Below, piece by piece: positions 15,040-23,185 of a stretch of DNA of 44,622 bases. The notes under the pieces are model-generated. The model was given only the letters and a program-made list of their open reading frames with translations. It did not search any database and was not told the origin of the DNA. The position numbers were made by a program, and so were the translations under genes. The stretch lies in IMG/VR virus record IMGVR_UViG_3300025770_001704, positions 1 through 44,622 of that record. The stretch is one strand, 5' to 3'. The DNA is from a virus. Numbering within the stretch: position 1 is the first letter of the stretch; the number at the start of each line of letters is the position of its first letter.

Positions 15040-17573
15040 TATCTCTCCATGCTATAATCTCTCTCTTCCTTATCTTGTTCCTTAGCGTATGACTTTATTT
15101 CTAGACCATATTTTTTAATATCTTCTTTGTCAGGTTCTGGGAGCAACTCCTCTCCACCTTCTGGTGGTGGCATCTCTCCCTCTGGTGGCATTTGTTCTCC
15201 ACCTTCTGGTGGCATTTGTTCTCCACCTTCTGGTGGCATCTCTCCCTCTGGTGGCATCCCCTCTGGTCCGATCATTGGATTTGGACCGCCAGCTTCTGCT
15301 CCCATTTCTGTTTCGTTTTCGCCAGGAGCACCTACTCCCAACAAGGATGGATTTTGAGCTACAACCTGAAGCTTCAAATCCTCTAATTTTTGAAGCTTCA
15401 TTCTTGCCAACATTGTCTTCGCCTCTTCTTTGCCATACTTCATCCATTTTGTAAGTATATCAAAGTCGGACATTAACATTGAACCTTTTAAACCGTTCGC
15501 ATTATTTATTCTATTAGTCACAACCTCTGCTTGAGATAATTCTTTCCAAGCAGAAGGAGGAGTCATTTTTATAACTAGATCTTCATAAGACTCTTCGCTA
15601 AAACCTCGCAGTCTTAAGTGACGATCTGCTATTTCCCAAAGTCCGTCTTCTATACTTGATTGCAATCTCTCAATCATTCTTGCAAATTTAACATCTTGAG
15701 CAGAAAGTGTAATTCTTGTAGCTTGAGGGTCTTCATTGTTAAAATAATTTTTAGGAAAGTTCAATGCAGTAAATAATTTGTTTCTAAAATAAACAGCATC
15801 ATCTATTTCCCCTAAATTCTGAGCACCTGGAAGGGTGTCGATCCTGGTGTTTGAATTTGGTCTAATCGGTAACCAATAATCTTCATCGGCAGCAGGAGCG
15901 TGCCATCTTTCTTCTACAGCATTTGCTCCGCTTCCGCCTGCTTTCCTGGTGGCGACTTTCTTTTTTCTAAATTGATCTTTAACTCTATCCATGAAAGCTT
16001 CAGCTTTAAACGGAGGGAGTTGACCAACATCTATATAAAAAACTCTTCTTTCGGGTGCTCTTGTCAATCTATAAACTAGCATCGCATCTTCCATCAATCT
16101 TAATTGATGAGCAGGTCCACGGGCTGGTTCTATCAGACTTTGACCATAAGGGTAGAAGGTTTTTCTATCGTCCCCAATTTTAATGTGAACAACTTGGTTT
16201 GGAGCAAATCTGATTGCAGTGGCTTGTTGCACGTCAGCATCTGTAGCTTGTGCAACTGGTGCTCTTGTTAGGGATTGATAATCTGGACCTTCGGCAGACT
16301 GTTGAAACTCTACAAGCTTTCCTTTAGTTGTTTCAATTCTATACATCGAATCTGGAGGCAATTCTTGAACTGCCAATATTCCATCCGATGGGTCTTGAGG
16401 ATTCATCACACACTCTAGGAATGTGTCCCCAAATATGTATAACTTTTTAGACATGGGCCACATTCTTCTGTCCATGTTCAGCATTCTTCGATGAAAGAAT
16501 AAAAAATCTAACTCTTCTTTAACATGGTGGTTGTCAACTTGAATGTCAAAAACATGCTCGTGTTCATTTTTTTGACAATTATGAAATATGACTGATTCCC
16601 CACAAAAGTTTTCATGATCTCTGACAGATAGATCATATACTTCGATCTCTTTGTGCGGAGATACTCCAATAACTCTTCTAGCCTTTGACCTTTTGCCTAA
16701 TACTTTGAGTTCTTTTGAATTAAAGCCTTCGTTTTTCAACCATTGATCAATAGTAGGCCAGTGAGTTCCCATCATGTCAGCAGTTTTTCTGACAGATATT
16801 CCACTAGACAATATTCTGCATGCCTTGTTAACTCTTTCTAGGTCTTCATTTTTTTCGCCAGTTCTCCACTCATCGATGAATTGTCTTTCATGCACCCATC
16901 CGTGCGTGTTTGTATACACTCTTGGAAATTGTTTAGTTTTCAAACTGTTTAATTCAGAGTTTGCCCTCACTCTGTGGAACGGCATTAATTCGTCGCCAGA
17001 TTTTAAAGATTCTGCGAAGTCCCATTTGCCACTCTTCAAAAGAACACGGTGGTCGGGAGTCGAGATAAAGGATGTTCCATCGTCTAATTTGACTTTTATT
17101 GTCATAGATTTTTTGACAACTCTTGGATTATAGGCCCAGCCTAGTGAGTAATCATTTTTTTCAAAATCCCAACAGTAGACTAAGAATTCCTCATCTTTTT
17201 TATTTTCTGCCAACCACTTGATGGTCTTATGTCCATCATATAGCGTAGATATTTTCGTATCTCCAGACAAGCAAGTTTCATCTGCCAAGACTGTCATAAC
17301 AGATTCTATTTCTGCTACGTTTCTTAATCTTTCATATTCTTTGTACCTGCTTTGCCTGTTTGAAACGGTAGACAGGTCAATCATGTCGCCTGTTTCACGC
17401 AGGCGCACCATCCCCTTTCCGCCTCCCCAATAACTGCCGTCTTGGCGTATATTCGGAATGGCTTCAGGAAGAGTGTGGCCAGCACCTGTTAATTCGCTTT
17501 TACTACTCAGTTTAGTTTGAGGATCATCCTCAAAACTATATGTCCAAAGTTTATAGAAATCCCACCAGGCCAT
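15036..17573 (-). CDS. gp20: Portal vertex protein, T4 gp20 family, interrupted by an intein
   Basis: 845 residues as encoded; about 613 after removal of the 232-residue intein at 101-332, close to T4 gp20 (524) plus a long tail. The portal forms the dodecamer through which DNA enters the head. Extein landmarks: MAWWDFYKLW start, SRYKEYERLRNVAEIESV (75-92), then after the intein VKEELDFLFFHRRMLNMDRRM-type block, LYIFGDTFLECVM, and APERRVFYIDVGQLPPFKA, all typical of T4-like portals. The last 100 residues are Pro/Glu/Gly repeats (PPEGGEQM and PPEGEM) followed by a charged tail. SD GAGG before ATG and an exact TATAAATA box 20 bases upstream. First gene of the 20-(557 aa)-21-22-23 late run. Confidence 0.95.
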   Translation of the reverse strand: MAWWDFYKLWTYSFEDDPQTKLSSKSELTGAGHTLPEAIPNIRQDGSYWGGGKGMVRLRETGDMIDLSTVSNRQSRYKEYERLRNVAEIESVMTVLADETCLSGDTKISTLYDGHKTIKWLAENKKDEEFLVYCWDFEKNDYSLGWAYNPRVVKKSMTIKVKLDDGTSFISTPDHRVLLKSGKWDFAESLKSGDELMPFHRVRANSELNSLKTKQFPRVYTNTHGWVHERQFIDEWRTGEKNEDLERVNKACRILSSGISVRKTADMMGTHWPTIDQWLKNEGFNSKELKVLGKRSKARRVIGVSPHKEIEVYDLSVRDHENFCGESVIFHNCQKNEHEHVFDIQVDNHHVKEELDFLFFHRRMLNMDRRMWPMSKKLYIFGDTFLECVMNPQDPSDGILAVQELPPDSMYRIETTKGKLVEFQQSAEGPDYQSLTRAPVAQATDADVQQATAIRFAPNQVVHIKIGDDRKTFYPYGQSLIEPARGPAHQLRLMEDAMLVYRLTRAPERRVFYIDVGQLPPFKAEAFMDRVKDQFRKKKVATRKAGGSGANAVEERWHAPAADEDYWLPIRPNSNTRIDTLPGAQNLGEIDDAVYFRNKLFTALNFPKNYFNNEDPQATRITLSAQDVKFARMIERLQSSIEDGLWEIADRHLRLRGFSEESYEDLVIKMTPPSAWKELSQAEVVTNRINNANGLKGSMLMSDFDILTKWMKYGKEEAKTMLARMKLQKLEDLKLQVVAQNPSLLGVGAPGENETEMGAEAGGPNPMIGPEGMPPEGEMPPEGGEQMPPEGGEQMPPEGEMPPPEGGEELLPEPDKEDIKKYGLEIKSYAKEQDKEERDYSMERY
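15144..15262. repeat. Tandem Pro-Glu-Gly coding repeats in the portal gene
   Basis: Near-identical 24-base units (CCACCTTCTGGTGGCATTTG plus TTCT on the plus strand) and shorter relatives encode PPEGGEQM and PPEGEM near the portal C-terminus. The high identity suggests expansion by slippage or recombination. Confidence 0.8.
16578..17273 (-). other. Intein in the portal gene (232 residues)
   Basis: Protein residues 101-332 of the portal precursor. Block A: CLSGDTKIST (Cys1 nucleophile at 17271-17273). Block B: GTSFISTPDHRVLLKSGKW with the T-x-x-H-type His. Block F: EVYDLSVRDHENFC. Block G: VIFHN followed by Cys+1, so the penultimate His, terminal Asn and Cys +1 extein residue needed for class 1 splicing are all there. 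Splicing would join ...LADET to CQKNEHEH... The 80 residues between B and F hold FPRVYTNTHGWVHERQFIDE, which looks like the start of an HNH-type or related endonuclease domain with missing residues, and a helix-turn-helix (ISVRKTADMMGTHWPTIDQW). The homing domain is probably degenerate, so this is a mini-intein-like element with DNA-binding remnants. Confidence 0.93.
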
Positions 17574-17592
17574 GTTTTTACCTCAATTTATC

Positions 17593-17600
17593 TATTTATA
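17593..17600 (-). promoter_or_regulatory. T4 late promoter TATAAATA for the portal gene
   Basis: Exact consensus on the minus strand, 20 bases before the portal ATG, with GAGG as SD in between. The best-placed late promoter in the window. Confidence 0.7.
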
Positions 17601-17636
17601 ATTTAGCAATGGTTGTCAAATTACTCTTATATAGTT

Positions 17637-18227
17637 ATGAAAAATGTTGTTTTTATTGTCAGTCACTTACATTCAGGGTCCGATGCTTTGATTCAGACCC
17701 TGAATGAAAACCCCAGAGTTCAAATACAGAGTACTAAATTAGCGTACAATCATCCAGACGTTTTGAGAAATTTGTTCTCTTTAGGTCATAAATTAGATAA
17801 TTCTTCGGCTGTTTTTGGAGACCACATTTTATTCAATACAGATTTAAGTTCAAGTACATTTTATGACTTTGCTAAATTTATCTATGTTATTAGAGATGGA
17901 AGAGGAACTTTAGAAGACATTTTATTTGATAAAAATTTAAATTATGATCAGAACCAGGCTGAATTATACTATTCGTACAGACTAAGAAGAATGTATGAAA
18001 TGGCATCTAAGACTCCAAATTCCATTTTTTTAAACTACAAACAGATGTATCAAAAGAGAAATTTAGAACTGATAGGAAATTATTTGAATCTAAAAGAACC
18101 TCTTAAGTATAAAGAGTTAAAGCGTCCCAATTTCGAAATTCCTCTGAGTCAGACAGAAGGATGCCAAGAGATTTTTGAAAAATATCTCTATAAGTTTAAA
18201 AAATTAGAATTGAAAGGCAGCAATTGA
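17637..18227 (+). CDS. Sulfotransferase-like protein
   Basis: 196 residues from the ATG at 17637. The N-terminal strand-loop-helix VVFIVSHLHSGSDALIQTLN (3-22) matches the 5'-phosphosulfate loop of PAPS-dependent sulfotransferases, and FIYVIRDGRGTLEDIL (about 85-100) matches the 3'-phosphate motif (VVRDPRD-like). The family moves sulfate from PAPS to a hydroxyl of a sugar or protein; the loop Lys/Arg seen in many members is replaced here by His, so activity is uncertain. The start has no SD, only TTATATAGTT just before ATG. It overlaps the oxygenase gene by four bases. The pair forms a plus-strand insert between terminase and portal. Confidence 0.72.
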   Translation: MKNVVFIVSHLHSGSDALIQTLNENPRVQIQSTKLAYNHPDVLRNLFSLGHKLDNSSAVFGDHILFNTDLSSSTFYDFAKFIYVIRDGRGTLEDILFDKNLNYDQNQAELYYSYRLRRMYEMASKTPNSIFLNYKQMYQKRNLELIGNYLNLKEPLKYKELKRPNFEIPLSQTEGCQEIFEKYLYKFKKLELKGSN

Positions 18228-18889
18228 GAAAACTAGGCTTAAACAATTGTGCAATTTATGACGAAGTTTTGTCGCAAGAAGATTTTGCATCTCTTTGGAA
18301 GTGGGTTCAAGAAGACAACTACACTGGCGCACATTCTAATGAATGGCTTAAAGTTTGGCGTTTGAGCGACAGCCCTCCCATGGGAGGAACGTCGTTCTAT
18401 TTAAGCAAGGCACCGTTCAGCAATCCCATAGACAAATTATTGCCAAAAGTTCTCCAAATGGCAGAAGACAGTCGGGACATGATTGGGAAAAGAGGAGAAA
18501 AGTGGAACGAGATAAGTATTAAATCATACATTTACCCAAGAGGCACAAAACTTTCCTGGCACAACGACTCAGGGTATGAAGCTGCGTGTATATTCTACAC
18601 CCACCCAAAATGGTCTTCTTCATGGGGAGGTGAGTTGTTTATAGCAGAGACGGATAAAAATTTTGAAAAAGAATGTTTTGAAGAAAAATTAAAAATAGGA
18701 CCTCTTGAAAAAGAATATGTTGATGCAATCCTTGAAGACAAAGGAGTGGGAAGATATGTTCATTCAAAACCCAACCGTGCAGTGCTTACGCCTGCTCCGA
18801 TCTGGCACACGGTGAATAGAGTAGATGCAGACGCAGGTGATAATTGCAGATGTTCAATAGTTTTCTTTTTTAAAAAAATTAAGTCTTAA
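18224..18889 (+). CDS. 2-oxoglutarate/Fe(II)-dependent oxygenase
   Basis: 221 residues, a prolyl-hydroxylase-like double-stranded beta-helix. Iron ligands: H and D of SWHNDSGYEAACIFY (about 113-127) and the distal H of PIWHTVNRVD (about 196-205). The R of NCRCSIVFFF (about 211-220) should bind 2-oxoglutarate. GGELFI (about 138-143) is also typical. It hydroxylates a protein side chain or other small substrate; target unknown. The start is TTG, overlapping the stop of the sulfotransferase gene (TTGA), with AAAGGC as SD. T4-like cyanophages often carry members of this family. It is coupled to the sulfotransferase-like gene, and the two may act on one acceptor. Confidence 0.87.
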   Translation: MRKLGLNNCAIYDEVLSQEDFASLWKWVQEDNYTGAHSNEWLKVWRLSDSPPMGGTSFYLSKAPFSNPIDKLLPKVLQMAEDSRDMIGKRGEKWNEISIKSYIYPRGTKLSWHNDSGYEAACIFYTHPKWSSSWGGELFIAETDKNFEKECFEEKLKIGPLEKEYVDAILEDKGVGRYVHSKPNRAVLTPAPIWHTVNRVDADAGDNCRCSIVFFFKKIKS

Positions 18890-18906
18890 ATGCATTGAGT
18901 ATCTTG

Positions 18907-19188
18907 TTACTCTTTTATCTGTTTTTCGACTTCGTCGATCATTTTGTCTATGTTCGATATGGCAGAATTAAAATTTATGCTTGGGTTTGTTAAAGATCCT
19001 TGCTCCATATCAAACATCCACTGAGAGTGTAGATCTAAATTCTTAGCTTTCTTTTGTTTTTTGTTTTCATTTAATTCAATTGACCTTAGTGACCTGTTTA
19101 AATAAGACCTTGTTTCTGAAAACTCTTGTTTATTCGGAAGCTCTTGTAAGGCTTTAATCAAAAACTGTTTACTTCTCTCTAGTGACAT
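18907..19188 (-). CDS. Small helical protein downstream of terminase
   Basis: 93 residues from the ATG at 19186-19188, directly after the terminase stop; the frame is open into the terminase gene but that part is not likely to be coding. Predicted mostly helical and basic: SLERSKQFLIKALQELP (2-18), ENKKQKKAKNLDLHS, then amphipathic NSAISNIDKMIDEVEKQIKE at the end. In T4 the small terminase (gene 16) lies upstream of 17; this gene is downstream and too short, so I do not call it gp16. Position suggests a late, packaging- or head-related role. No family recognised. Confidence 0.65.
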   Translation of the reverse strand: MSLERSKQFLIKALQELPNKQEFSETRSYLNRSLRSIELNENKKQKKAKNLDLHSQWMFDMEQGSLTNPSINFNSAISNIDKMIDEVEKQIKE

Positions 19189-19189
19189 T

Positions 19190-21025
19190 TTACCATCCAA
19201 ACTCTTTAAGTAAATTTTCATTTCTTCTTCTAAAATCAAAACTGATACCGGATAGAATATCTTCATCATCTGGCATCAAATTGTGATCGTTTGTTTTCTC
19301 ATCCAGCCAATCTTGCGGTGAGTCCTCTAGGATTTCTTTTTTAATTTCTTCGTACACAGACGACTTAAATATTTTAGTTATTTCGTCTGGGGCGTCAGCA
19401 CCTACTGGTATACCTCTAATTTGTGAATCTCGAACCCAAATTGCCAAAGCCATAGAAATTACCAAGTCATCATGCTTTCCTTTTCTCGCTTCAGCTTTTT
19501 TGCTTCTTGCGTTGTAAACGAACGTAGAAAGTTCGTTTACAAGTCTGTGGCTGTTGACTTTTACCCCTCCATTAATGATTCTGTGTTGAAGTGCTTCTAA
19601 GTATATAGGACGTTTGATTCTATTGGGAGTAACTCCAGCCTTGGGCTGTCCTGATTTTGGTTCGAAGTAAATGTTTTCATATGCCAAGTCATGCTGAAGG
19701 TTGCTTATAACAGCACCTCCTTGGCCAGTATTTTCTACAACTAGTAAAGCCGTATTGTAATAGTACCCTATCTCATTAAGAACTTGTGCGTATATGTGAG
19801 GAGGTATGGTGTTGCTATAAAACTCTGCGACTTGTTCCAGAGAAGCCATGTCAAGTATCTGAAAAGCACTATTGTCTCCACCTTCTCCCACGCCCTCTGC
19901 ACAGTCAACTCCAATTATGTACTCGTGACCGTCTTTAGGCTCTTTCCACAACCAAAGTGCCCCAGTGTCTTCTTCGTTTTGGTCTCTATCTTTTGTTATA
20001 CTAAGCCATTTTTGAAATTTTATTCTTAATGGATAGTTTTCCCTTGTATATCTATCAAGTTCTTTAATTACTTTTCCATTTATATAGGTTTCACCAGACC
20101 CAAGGAAGTCTCCTAAAACTTCTTGCCTCCAACCCTTTGCTCCAAGGTTGGCCTTTGTTGATTTCACCCATGTGGGATCATTGTAATCTGGATGGGAGGA
20201 ATAATGAAGGTCAATTATGTTAAAGGCATTCTTCCCAGCTTCAGCCTCGTGGTAAATTTCTTGATACCAGTTACCAAGACCATTAACCGTAGATATAACA
20301 CAACACTGACCACCTGTTGATATAACTGGATACATTGATTTCCAGTGTTTGTGCATGTCTTGAATAAACGCAGCTTCGTCAATAATTAAAACCGTGATAG
20401 ATTTACCACGAGCGGCTTCAGGTGTGTAAAACCAAATGACAGAACCAGTATCTAAAAACTGTCTTTCGTGTTCATTATGTTTGCCCATTTCTGGCTTCAT
20501 CCATGCGGGCAAATTGAACATTGCATTTTTCACAACATCGCCAGCAGCGATTGCTTCACGATCTGTTTTTGACATGACAAGTATTCTTTGGTCTGTTTTG
20601 AACAATGCTCTCCACAATGCCCACGCAACACTAACAGTCGTTAGTCCTCCTTGTCGGAACTTTCTTAGGATGTTGAACCTATTGGAGTCATATCCATCAA
20701 TTGTTCTCCTTTGATAGGAATACATGATGAATGGAATCAATCCATGAATTGGGTGATTGATTTTTACATACTTTGTACAGAAATAGGCGAAATCATTAAC
20801 GCACTTGATTATTTCTTTTATCTGTCTTTCTTGGGAGTATGCTTCAATTTGTTCTTTAGTTTCATTGATTTTTATATCTAATTCGTTTTCGCTAAATTCG
20901 AAGTAGTGTTTATAAACCTCGTCCCACTCTTCAGTTTCTACGACATCTCTAATAGTGTCGTGCTTTGGGAAAAACTTTTCAAACTTAATGTCTGGTATTG
21001 CAATATTTAAATTTTCGTTGTTCAT
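19190..21025 (-). CDS. gp17: Large terminase subunit, T4 gp17 family
   Basis: 611 residues, same size as T4 gp17 (610). It is the packaging motor: an N-terminal ATPase and C-terminal RNase H-like nuclease. Adenine side: FIMYSYQRR (99-107). P-loop region: RKFRQGGLTT (121-130), a deviant form in which the usual Lys before Thr is Leu. Walker B: TVLIIDEAAF (211-220). Coupling motif: CVISTVNG (about 238-245). Nuclease acids: IIGVDCAEG (about 376-384), ALLVVENTG (about 430-438) and KHDDLVISMALA (about 523-534). TATAAATG ends two bases before ATG and no SD is present. No intein here, although terminases are common intein hosts. Confidence 0.96.
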   Translation of the reverse strand: MNNENLNIAIPDIKFEKFFPKHDTIRDVVETEEWDEVYKHYFEFSENELDIKINETKEQIEAYSQERQIKEIIKCVNDFAYFCTKYVKINHPIHGLIPFIMYSYQRRTIDGYDSNRFNILRKFRQGGLTTVSVAWALWRALFKTDQRILVMSKTDREAIAAGDVVKNAMFNLPAWMKPEMGKHNEHERQFLDTGSVIWFYTPEAARGKSITVLIIDEAAFIQDMHKHWKSMYPVISTGGQCCVISTVNGLGNWYQEIYHEAEAGKNAFNIIDLHYSSHPDYNDPTWVKSTKANLGAKGWRQEVLGDFLGSGETYINGKVIKELDRYTRENYPLRIKFQKWLSITKDRDQNEEDTGALWLWKEPKDGHEYIIGVDCAEGVGEGGDNSAFQILDMASLEQVAEFYSNTIPPHIYAQVLNEIGYYYNTALLVVENTGQGGAVISNLQHDLAYENIYFEPKSGQPKAGVTPNRIKRPIYLEALQHRIINGGVKVNSHRLVNELSTFVYNARSKKAEARKGKHDDLVISMALAIWVRDSQIRGIPVGADAPDEITKIFKSSVYEEIKKEILEDSPQDWLDEKTNDHNLMPDDEDILSGISFDFRRRNENLLKEFGW

Positions 21026-21027
21026 AT

Positions 21028-21040
21028 CATTTATATAGTA
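21028..21040. promoter_or_regulatory. Shared TATA-type promoter between terminase and small membrane protein
   Basis: Minus strand reads CTATATAAATG, containing TATAAATG (21028-21035) two bases before the terminase ATG. Plus strand reads CATTTATATAGTAGG about 30 bases before the ATG at 21068. A near-symmetric box could serve both directions. Confidence 0.4.
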
Positions 21041-21067
21041 GGAAATTTATTCAAAAAAGGAGTTCTA

Positions 21068-21238
21068 ATGGCTAGAAGATTAAAATCTAAATGTAAAAAA
21101 GAAAAATATATTGAAAAAGAGTTCTTAGTTCCAGCCGCTGCGCCAACCTTTTTCTTCATAGTAAAGAATGCTATAGGAGGAATGATTGCTTTCTTCACTG
21201 TAGAGATGTTTAAAAAGTTCAAAAACAAAAAAAAATAA
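21068..21238 (+). CDS. 56-residue single-span membrane protein
   Basis: MARRLKSKCKKEKY start, then a hydrophobic segment about residues 24-47 (PAAAPTFFFIVKNA and GGMIAFFTVEMF), then a Lys-rich end (FKKFKNKKK). The very good SD (AAAAAAGGAG, five bases before ATG) and the charge pattern argue that it is real. It lies between the terminase start and the glycogenin-like gene. Holin-like size and topology are possible, but a single span with basic ends fits many small phage membrane proteins; function unknown. Confidence 0.7.
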   Translation: MARRLKSKCKKEKYIEKEFLVPAAAPTFFFIVKNAIGGMIAFFTVEMFKKFKNKKK

Positions 21239-21272
21239 TTCATTTTTTGCTGTTTTGCGTTATACTAATTAG

Positions 21273-22070
21273 ATGAATAAAGCGTATTTTACTCTAGCCA
21301 CCTCAGACTACCTTAAAGGTGCCGTTTGTCTTGTAAAGAGTCTAAAAAAGCATAGCAAAATCCCCATAGTAGTAATGAGCGTAGATCTCTCTATCGATGA
21401 GAAACATCACCTTAAAGACTTAGGAGCGGGTGTGATTGAGGTTCCTAAGATAACTTCTAAATTGGTGAAAGTGCTCCCCTTTCACAAGGATGAAAATTTT
21501 TGTCAAAATTGTTTCTGTAAACTAAACATGTGGAATACGACAGAATACGACAAAATTGTTTATTTAGATTCAGACACAGTTGTGTTGAAAAACACAGATT
21601 GCATGTTCGAAACAGATTCGGACTTTTCTGCTTGTCGATCATTAAACGTCGAAATCAACATTGATGAATTTAAGAAACATCCTTCTTTTAAAAAGTCTGC
21701 AAGCCTTAAAGACATTCCCAGAAAATTCATAAAAACAAATTATAAGAATGATTACTTCAATGCTGGGGTGTTAATTTTAAAGCCGAATAAAGAAGACTAT
21801 AAAAAAATGATGAGTCTAAAAGACGCAATTGTTCCAAACAACAGCAATGGCGATCAAGGGTTTTTGAACAATTACTTTAAAGGGCGATGGCACCCTATGG
21901 ATCACAAATTTAATTATTCCCGCAGACATTTTGAAATGTGGCCAGAAAAATTTGAGAAAGATAAAGAGGACATACACGTTTTGCACTTCACAGGCGCAGA
22001 CAATAATCCTTGGAGCAAAGAACCAGAAAACGAAATGGAAAGGATATGGTGGTCAAATTTTGACTGCTAA
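21273..22070 (+). CDS. Family 8 (glycogenin-like) glycosyltransferase
   Basis: 265 residues. Motifs in order: NKAYFTLATSDYLKGAVCLV (2-21), FCKLNMWNTTEYDKIVYLDSD (about 81-101), where DSD binds the metal and nucleotide sugar, DYFNAGVLILKP (about 155-166), NGDQGFLNNYF (about 187-197), and VLHFTGADNNPW (about 236-247). These are the hallmarks of GT8 enzymes that take UDP-glucose or a related donor. The acceptor cannot be read. Start ATG has no SD; TATACTAATTAG immediately precedes it, so a leaderless message is possible. It runs into the M28 peptidase gene with two bases between. Confidence 0.88.
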   Translation: MNKAYFTLATSDYLKGAVCLVKSLKKHSKIPIVVMSVDLSIDEKHHLKDLGAGVIEVPKITSKLVKVLPFHKDENFCQNCFCKLNMWNTTEYDKIVYLDSDTVVLKNTDCMFETDSDFSACRSLNVEINIDEFKKHPSFKKSASLKDIPRKFIKTNYKNDYFNAGVLILKPNKEDYKKMMSLKDAIVPNNSNGDQGFLNNYFKGRWHPMDHKFNYSRRHFEMWPEKFEKDKEDIHVLHFTGADNNPWSKEPENEMERIWWSNFDC

Positions 22071-22072
22071 AT

Positions 22073-23185
22073 ATGATGAATAAAAAATATATAATTTTTT
22101 GCTTGATTGTAATGATTTCAAGCGTTGTTGTTTTGAAAAATAATTTCATTACAAACAAGCCCGTTGACCCTATAGTTCCAATCGGCCCTATAGTTCCCAT
22201 TGATCCCGATCCAGACTTAACTTTGACCGAAGCTCTAGAGACCATCACAGAAGAAGAATGCGAAGAGTATGTGTTCAAACTTGCAGACGATAAGTGGGAA
22301 GGACGTATGTCTGGCAAGGCTGGAAACGTCGCCGCAGCCGAATGGATAAAACAATATCATGAAAGTAATGGTTTAAAGACTGAATATCAAAGATTTGACA
22401 TTAGACGCTTGAATCCAGGTCCTAACAATGAAACGGGTGACAATTATACACAAAATATATTTGCTTGGATCGAAGGCGAAAATCCCAATGAAATTGTTGT
22501 GCTAGGTGCTCACATGGATCACATTGGATACGGTCCTTCAATGTCCAGATCAAGGACGATGGCAATTCATCCAGGCGCAGATGACAATGCGAGCGGAACT
22601 GCTGTAATCATGGAAATTGCAGAAGCCCTTTCAAAGATGGAAAAACCTAAGAGAACTATTGTGATACAGCACTACTCTGGCGAAGAAATGGGATTAATTG
22701 GAAGTCGATATTACTGTGCTAATCCAACTTTTCCTAGAGAAAATCCAAACATAAGAAGTCATGTTGCGATGGTTAACTTAGATATGGTGGGATACTTAGA
22801 TAAAGGTGTATATTTCACAGGATGGGGCGATGGAGAAAGTTCTATAGACGTTAAAAATATAATTAAAAAATTAAATGAAAAATATATTTTTGCAAATAAA
22901 ATCACAAGTCGTGGAGGAGGCGGAAGCGATCATGCTCCATTCTATAACAATAAAATTCCTGTGGCGTTTTTGCACACAGGAGGCCATAAACATTATCACA
23001 CTCCTTCTGATACTCCCGATAAATTGAATTATGCCGGAATGAAGCAGGTTTCAAAGTATACGTTGGAATTAGTTTGGGAACTTGCAAATATCGAAAATAA
23101 GCCAAAATTCAATATTGCAAACTTTAAAACTATGAATTATAAACATGACCACGGAAATCCTGAAGTTAAATTTGAAAGGGAATAA
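22073..23185 (+). CDS. Exported M28-family zinc aminopeptidase
   Basis: 370 residues. N-terminal hydrophobic segment (7-22) is a signal peptide or membrane anchor, followed by a Pro/Ile/Asp linker (PVDPIVPIGPIVPIDPDPD, two imperfect copies). The M28 domain shows all metal and catalytic residues: GAHMDHIG (about 149-156), HPGADDNASGTA (about 168-179), YSGEEMGLIGS (about 206-216), NLDMVGY (about 239-245) and HYHTPSDT (about 306-313). It removes N-terminal residues from peptides in the periplasm or outside the cell. Two ATG codons in a row start the frame; there is no SD, and translation may be coupled to the upstream transferase. Four bases separate it from the ferritin-like gene. Confidence 0.92.
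   Translation: MMNKKYIIFCLIVMISSVVVLKNNFITNKPVDPIVPIGPIVPIDPDPDLTLTEALETITEEECEEYVFKLADDKWEGRMSGKAGNVAAAEWIKQYHESNGLKTEYQRFDIRRLNPGPNNETGDNYTQNIFAWIEGENPNEIVVLGAHMDHIGYGPSMSRSRTMAIHPGADDNASGTAVIMEIAEALSKMEKPKRTIVIQHYSGEEMGLIGSRYYCANPTFPRENPNIRSHVAMVNLDMVGYLDKGVYFTGWGDGESSIDVKNIIKKLNEKYIFANKITSRGGGGSDHAPFYNNKIPVAFLHTGGHKHYHTPSDTPDKLNYAGMKQVSKYTLELVWELANIENKPKFNIANFKTMNYKHDHGNPEVKFERE

Noticed and set aside
18907-19188. Small terminase (gp16) call for the 93-residue gene
   Set aside because: Wrong side of gene 17, about half the usual length and no HTH seen.
18907-19269. 120-codon version of the gene after the terminase
   Set aside because: The extra N-terminal part lies inside the terminase coding end; the ATG at 19186-19188 right after the stop is more likely.
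21031-21243. 70-codon minus-strand ORF upstream of the terminase
   Set aside because: Antisense to the 56-residue membrane gene, which has a far better SD; composition (Phe/Leu/Asn) is typical of a shadow.
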